Shown here: one piece after another, positions 58,641-64,000 of the stretch
How positions within the stretch are numbered: position 1 is the stretch's first letter
Layout: every line of letters starts with the position of its first letter
NCBI GenBank assembly: GCA_029207755.1
Contig: JARCOQ010000008.1
Coordinates: forward strand, 24,293,021-24,357,020
Direction: 5' to 3'
DNA: 64,000 nucleotides
From: Chamaea fasciata
Lineage: Eukaryota > Chordata > Aves > Passeriformes > Sylviidae
The notes under the pieces: model-generated
What the model was told of the DNA's origin: nothing
The model's input: the letters and a program-made list of their open reading frames with translations, nothing else
The model's database searches: none
Position numbers and translations under genes: made by a program

Positions 58641-60529
58641 TTCATGGAGGAAGAGGGTGAGTAAAGCAAGAGGCTAGGTCTCTTTGTCTGGATACCAGCA
58701 GAGAAAAATGCCACATCCCATCACTGGAAATGGGAAAGACACTGTGTGCTCTATGCAAACTGTGAATACTTGTGGGCAGACCCTTGCCATGCTTTTTCCC
58801 CCACTCTTTAAGGTGGAGGAGTTGTGTTTTTTCCTTCAGGATTAAGTTACATGTTTAAACTCTGCTCTACCATCTGTGATGAGCAATAGCCTGATGAGGG
58901 AAAGCCATGGTTGCAACCCAGAGGAGAGATGGCTGACAGGATTAGGGTCTCCTTTGCATGTGGTCACTGGCAGCTTTCAGCATCTGTACCTATATCCCCA
59001 TCCTGGGTGGTCTCCAGAGAAGATGATCTCCCTGTGAGGTAAAGACTACAGGCATGGACGCAGCCTTTCTTGCACCACTCCCTGGAGAGCTGGTGAGGGA
59101 CCAAACCTTTGACCTTGGTCATTTGTCTACCCATGTGCAGGAAGGGATCACCCTGTAAGTACCAGGTGACAACATAATTCTTCCAGTTTAAGGCCAGAAG
59201 TGTAGAATTCCATTATATGAAATTGCAGAGTAATTTGAAGAATTGCATGACAGGAATACAATTAGGATGAAAAATGTGGTACTTGGACTTTTTCAAAAGG
59301 GGTCATCAGGCTTTTACCACCAGCATTACTGTTCTAGTAATATCTACACTCTGCTCTGTTGTGTTGGGATCTGTGTTTAGCAGGAGAGCCCTCCCACACA
59401 GAGGAGTAATGGTTTACAGATACAAGCCAGACAAAAGGGTAGAAAGAGAAAAGACAAACACAAAGGTTTACCCAGCCACTGATTGGAGGCTTCTTGCTTC
59501 CCACATCTCTCACAAAAAGGTGAGTGGAGTGACTGTTTTACAAGTAGGGCGGAACAAGGAGTGTTCACATGGTCAGATTGGGTGTGGAGGATGAACAGTA
59601 ACTTTTCTAGCTTGAGTAACTCCCTCAACTGACCATGCTTCTGCTGGGTGATGACAAGGCAGTTCAGGTGCCAGCAAAGACTACACAGAAAGGAAGGACA
59701 AGCGGGGGAACTATGTCAGGGCACTTCATTCCACTGTGTCCTCTGCTAGCCGTGGTTCTTCCATTTCATGTGAGCCACCACCCTGGGGAGAAGGCTTCCC
59801 TGACTTGGCTGAACCCAGTCCACCTCAGCAAAGAGCTTCTGTAGTGTTCTTTTGCTAAATACAGTGTACTTATATGAATTTTAAAACTGTTCACCTCACA
59901 GCCATAGGCAATGTGCCTCTCTGCCTACAGTCAGACCAAGCCCACAAGGTTGTGATGTGACCATGATTCCTCTCTCTGACCCATTAAAACATACCCGAGG
60001 TCTGGGATCTCTCCAAGGCAGAAGGAGACTGGATGTTTCTAAAATGAGTGTTGGATAAGCAGAGTTAATTCTTTTGGGCTCATTCATGTGCTTGGGTTTG
60101 GCCCAGCCTGCCAGGCAAAATCTGCTTGGTATGTTTCAAGGCCTGCTGTATCAAAAGCAGCAGCTGTGGTGAGTAAACCAAGGCAGTGGTTTGACTCCTG
60201 AACCATCTAGGGGAGAACCCTCTTGGACTGTATTTCTCATGTCCTTTTTTTTCTTTCTGATAAGAAAATGCCATTCCAAGACTAACACCCACCCACTCTC
60301 AAAATCATGCATGCAATCTCAACCTGACCTGCCACCTCCCTCCTGACATTTGAAAGCATCTGTGTTTATCTTCGCTTTTACTGGGTTTCAAACGACAATG
60401 CTATGCTCTCATGAAGGATTCTTTTATCAGCTTCAAGGCCAGGAACCTAAAAGAAGTTAACCTGGAGGTCACTTTCTAACAATTTCACTACTCAGTCCAA
60501 AGAATCACCTTGGAGATTTCATGTTTAAT
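58641..60529. other. Unique non-coding DNA, nothing recognised
   Basis: Frames of about 60-106 codons on both strands near 59274-59628, unrecognised. No repeat family assigned. Confidence 0.5.
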
Positions 60530-60640
60530 CAAGACATTTTTACAGCTTTTCTGCTAAAGAGAGAGGTGCACTGTGATTGAAGATCAAATCCATCAAACGA
60601 TGCAATTCATTTCATCTGGCGTCATGGAGTCTCTGTCCAC
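60530..60640. promoter_or_regulatory. Possible regulatory cluster (TCF/LEF-like and C/EBP-like words)
   Basis: AAGATCAAATCCATCAAACG (60580-60599) contains two ATCAAA cores resembling TCF/LEF sites, followed at once by ATGCAATTCATTTC and TCTGGCGTCATGG (CRE-like CGTCA). Short words only. Confidence 0.2.
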
Positions 60641-63299
60641 TTAAGAAAAAGACTCTCTGCATCGTAGAGAGAAAGGCTTCTTTTTTGGGGGGATGGGGGA
60701 AGGATGATTGTTGGGCCTATTCTTCAAGTCCAGGTTTAACATCATTCTCCTGCTGAACCCTACCTGACTGCTCTGAGAAGACAAACAAAGCAAATAGCTC
60801 CAATTGAATGTACTCTGCCCAGGTCTGTGTATCAGGTTTGGTCTTTGGTTTCATCAGCTTCTTTAAGTGCAACTTCCATCTAGAAGAGGCTTGCCCTTTG
60901 GTATGCCCTTTCATGATAGTGTGGAAATAAATGTGGAAATAAATTATATACGTACACATTTACTTGCCTATATATCCACTAGTGTGCTATATAATTCATG
61001 TACTACTTGCAAAAAGCCTGCTCGCACTCACCCTGGTCACAGAGGCAAATGGGAAAATTTGGGTCTACCAGCCAGCCATGATCAGGGGGCACTTGCCTTT
61101 GCTTCTGCAATAAGAATATTCAACCGAGTTTTGAGACAATCTAATTTCCATTGCACACCATATGGCTCCAGCTCCAATATGCATTAACACATATGTCTGA
61201 ATGGGAATCAGGTGTATCCAAAACTCAGGGCCCCTACCAGGATAAGAGGAAAGTTGCAAAATCCCTGCAATACCTGTATTGACACATTTAAACCAGCTGT
61301 GTAGCAAGCAACAAGGAAAGGCTTGTTTTGTGCCTCTTACCCACTCACACCTCTTTCATGTTTTGCCCAGTTGGACATCTGGCATGTTTTTTACTACACG
61401 CCCAATGCTGAGCTTTAATTTCAGGTGACCCATTCTGATTCTATCAGAGCTGACTTCTGCTCTTGTAAATGCATGAAACTCAAGGCTTGTCTTGAGACAG
61501 AGCCAAACACTAGGAACGTTGCTCAGCAATGGGTCAACCTCAAAGGGTTTGAAGCATCTGCTCTTTTGTGCTCCCAGGGATTCACATGCTGATGCCCACA
61601 ACTGTTGGTCTCTGAGTGAGGCAGATGGTATTGTCCTGGGTGTCCGACCTAGCTGATTCCATCACTGTAGGATTCTTCTGCTGTTCATCTTACATCTGTT
61701 TCCCACTGGAACCATGCAAGAAGAGACTTGCTACCGGCATTATGTTAATGGAAACCGAATGTGTGCACCTGGTACGTCCTATTGTACTCAGAAGGCATCC
61801 CAGCTTAGATTGCACAGGGATCTAAAATAACCAGATGCTGAAAGGTCTTGAAGAAAGAAGTTGGAGGAGGATCTTATTTGGCCCAACAGAAGGGAGAACA
61901 TTGTTTCAAGACATAAGGAGAATGAGAAATTAGTCTGGGAGGAGGATACCAACATGACAAAATAATGAGAGAGTTTAGCCTCACACATGACAGTGATTTC
62001 AACAGAAAGAAGGTCTCTCAGCCCCTTGGCCCAGGCTGCCCAAAGCAAGGGATTCTTTTAATTGTAGCCAACACTGATAGAATTGACTGTTCTTCAAGTC
62101 ATTGATACTTTAACTCTCCATCTGTGCCAGTCACAGTCCTGTGTGAACTTCAGGTGTGCTGTCTAGTTCTGTCTGTGACATCATTACACATGGTCAGTAA
62201 TATCATATTCCCTACTGAGCATAAAAATATGGTCTTAAATATGAATTCATCTTTGTTCATCTCACACCCTAATGTCTCATCTCGTTCAAGAACAAAACTT
62301 TGTGAGCTTCTAACATGTGAGTAAGAAAGAAGCCACCAGAGATGTCACTAGAATAAGATGGGTCTCAGGACTGGAAAAAGAGGATCAGAGATCTTCATTC
62401 AAAGCAGACAGAAAGCCTTCTGAAGAAAGTATAGGGGTGTGTGGAAGCTGTAAGACAGGCCAGTAGACTGGGTGGGGTGGAGGACAGCTGGGAAAGGGGT
62501 GATGAAGTTAAGATGGAAAAAGTTGCTGGGTGGATCAAAGTCTAAACAAGGATTTATGAGAGGCATACAAGAAATCTGTAGGGTGAATACCATGACCAGT
62601 GACACGATTCTACCATATTCTGAAGCTTTTGGAGTAGAGGATTAGACAGATTTCCCAGGAGAAGATTTTCTTCCCCAGTCCTTTACCTCTGCACTTCTCA
62701 AGAGCTCTACACTTGTTCCTGAACCAGAGCCTCCATCTTCACTTTATTTTGCAGCCTTTTGCCTGTCACTGCTTTTAGTTTTCTTGCCTTGTGGCATGCT
62801 CCTACAGATTCCAAGATGGCTGAGCACTGATTTCTCAGTTCACCCTCGGCAGGTTCTCTCCCCCTTTTTCATGATTTGTTTCCTCAAAATCATCTGGCTG
62901 AGGGCTGAATGCCCTGAATTCCAAGAGTTCCTTTATTTGTGTTTCTTTTCTCTTCTTGGGAGATTAAATGATGCTGTGGGGTCTCCATCCTGGAACATAT
63001 CAGTGTTGGAAGTGGAGAGGGATTTCTGTCATGTCTAAATCTCCATCCTTTTTACACATTTCTTCTATTACTGAACAGCAGCAGGTAGAATGACAAAGAT
63101 AAAGAAAGCAAATCACCAAAGTTTAGAAAATCTTGGGTACTCTTTAGCCATCTCTGGTAAATACAAAGTTCCTGCAACTTCAGGGTGCAAGGAATTCACT
63201 CTGCTAGTGCTTCTGAAATCCATCTTATCACCATCCCTTGTCCTCAGCAGGCTTGGAAGGCACAAGCTGTCTAATTGAAGTGAAAGCAATTAACAGAGA
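60641..63299. other. Unique non-coding DNA, nothing recognised
   Basis: A G-run (about 60685-60700) and AT-rich patches. Frames of up to 106 codons overlap on both strands and are unrecognised. Confidence 0.5.
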
Positions 63300-63360
63300 C
63301 ATTTTTCCTACCCTTATTAAAGGGAGAAGAAGGCTTTGATATAGCACAATATCCACTAGA

Positions 63361-63369
63361 TGATGCAAT
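63361..63369 (+). promoter_or_regulatory. C/EBP-ATF composite site-like word
   Basis: TGATGCAAT fits the C/EBP-ATF response element consensus TGATGxAAx exactly and is followed by TAATTTATTTTGGCTGGCCA. A 9-bp word has a fair chance of occurring in 64 kb, so function is unproven. Confidence 0.2.
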
Positions 63370-63399
63370 TAATTTATTTTGGCTGGCCAGTGCTCTTGC

Positions 63400-64000
63400 C
63401 TGGGTCTGTGTGTTATTAGAGGGTGGTGCAATGGTTGTTCTTCCCACTGCTTGCCGGCCCTAGGGTCAGGTTCTGCTCCACCAATAATATGACTCATCTC
63501 TGCATACAACAATTCCTCAAGTGATACCAGAGTGACTGCAACGTCAGTCAGCTTCCAATAATTTGAATCCAATAATGATGGCAACTTCCCCAGAACCCTT
63601 TTTAGAGAAGCTCACACACTTGTTTCTAACCACAGAATGAAAGTCAGCAGGGAACACGTTGGTTTTCACAAAATAACATGTGAGAAAGGCCCTAGGGTGG
63701 ATATCACTTACATTTCTGTTCTCATTAATATGCCACTTCATTAATGAATTAAGTTGGATGCCCTTGCAGAAAGACATACTTGTCCTAATGCAAAGGATTC
63801 CAGTGTGACAGGAGGCAACCCACTCAGCTTTGGCTGCACAATATAATTAAGCACCTTTGGGTTTAAGGCAGAGAAATGGTCATCTGACAACCCTGGTTCC
63901 AGTTGCCCTTTGGGTAGCTCAGAGTGCAGCTATCAGCTGTAAAAAGAATCAAAGCTAGCCTTAGATAAACAGATAAAAAAAAATTGATGTTAAAACCCTT
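63400..64000. other. Unique non-coding DNA, nothing recognised
   Basis: AT-rich to the end of the window. No repeat, exon or RNA gene recognised. Confidence 0.5.

Noticed and set aside
62010..62050. CR1-like GGCCCAGGCTGCCC words
   Set aside because: Short and without the ordered CR1 landmarks.

Overview
This is vertebrate nuclear DNA, most probably from a bird, and it looks like intergenic or deep intronic sequence. The main evidence is several copies of the CR1 (chicken repeat 1) LINE. These include well-preserved 3' ends at about 3413-3800 (minus) and 4965-5290 (plus), and shorter ones near 38810-38885 and 52083-52216. No Alu- or L1-like sequence was seen. The base composition is AT-rich, interspersed repeats are sparse, and CpG is depleted except in one small patch. 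Other amniotes rich in CR1, such as crocodilians and turtles, are not excluded.

I found no protein-coding gene, rRNA, tRNA, CRISPR array or bacterial-type operon that I can support. The open reading frames are short and lie on both strands. The longest has about 162 codons, close to what chance should give in 64 kb of AT-rich DNA. The few reading frames that do mean something are decayed fragments of CR1 reverse transcriptase.

Layout: 0-5.3 kb holds a (CA/CATA) microsatellite, a 263-bp pure purine tract (1594-1856), a CR1 reverse-transcriptase fragment, two CR1 3' ends and an AT-rich duplication. 5.3-16.6 kb is mostly unique sequence, with one exon-like segment (7321-7554), a possible conserved non-coding block (9180-9850), a second CR1 reverse-transcriptase fragment (10828-11040, minus), and poly-T, CA and T/GT simple repeats. 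16.6-29.4 kb is mostly unique; it contains ancient MIR-like SINE pieces, a CpG-rich patch (22095-22319) and a small element with inverted ends (22741-23036). 29.4-31.4 kb is a long, very old CR1 in plus orientation with recognisable reverse-transcriptase motifs. 31.4-42 kb contains AT-rich DNA, a perfect 12-bp-stem hairpin (36526-36553), a CR1 tail, a local tandem duplication (39995-40070) and an old foldback element (40649-40750). 42-64 kb is mainly unique DNA, with another CR1 tail, simple repeats and blocks rich in homeodomain-, MEF2- and C/EBP-ATF-like words that could be conserved regulatory elements.

Nothing here shows a new multi-gene system. The best leads are the hairpin at 36.5 kb, the two foldback elements, the CpG patch and the candidate conserved non-coding blocks. 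All of them need alignment or expression data to settle.
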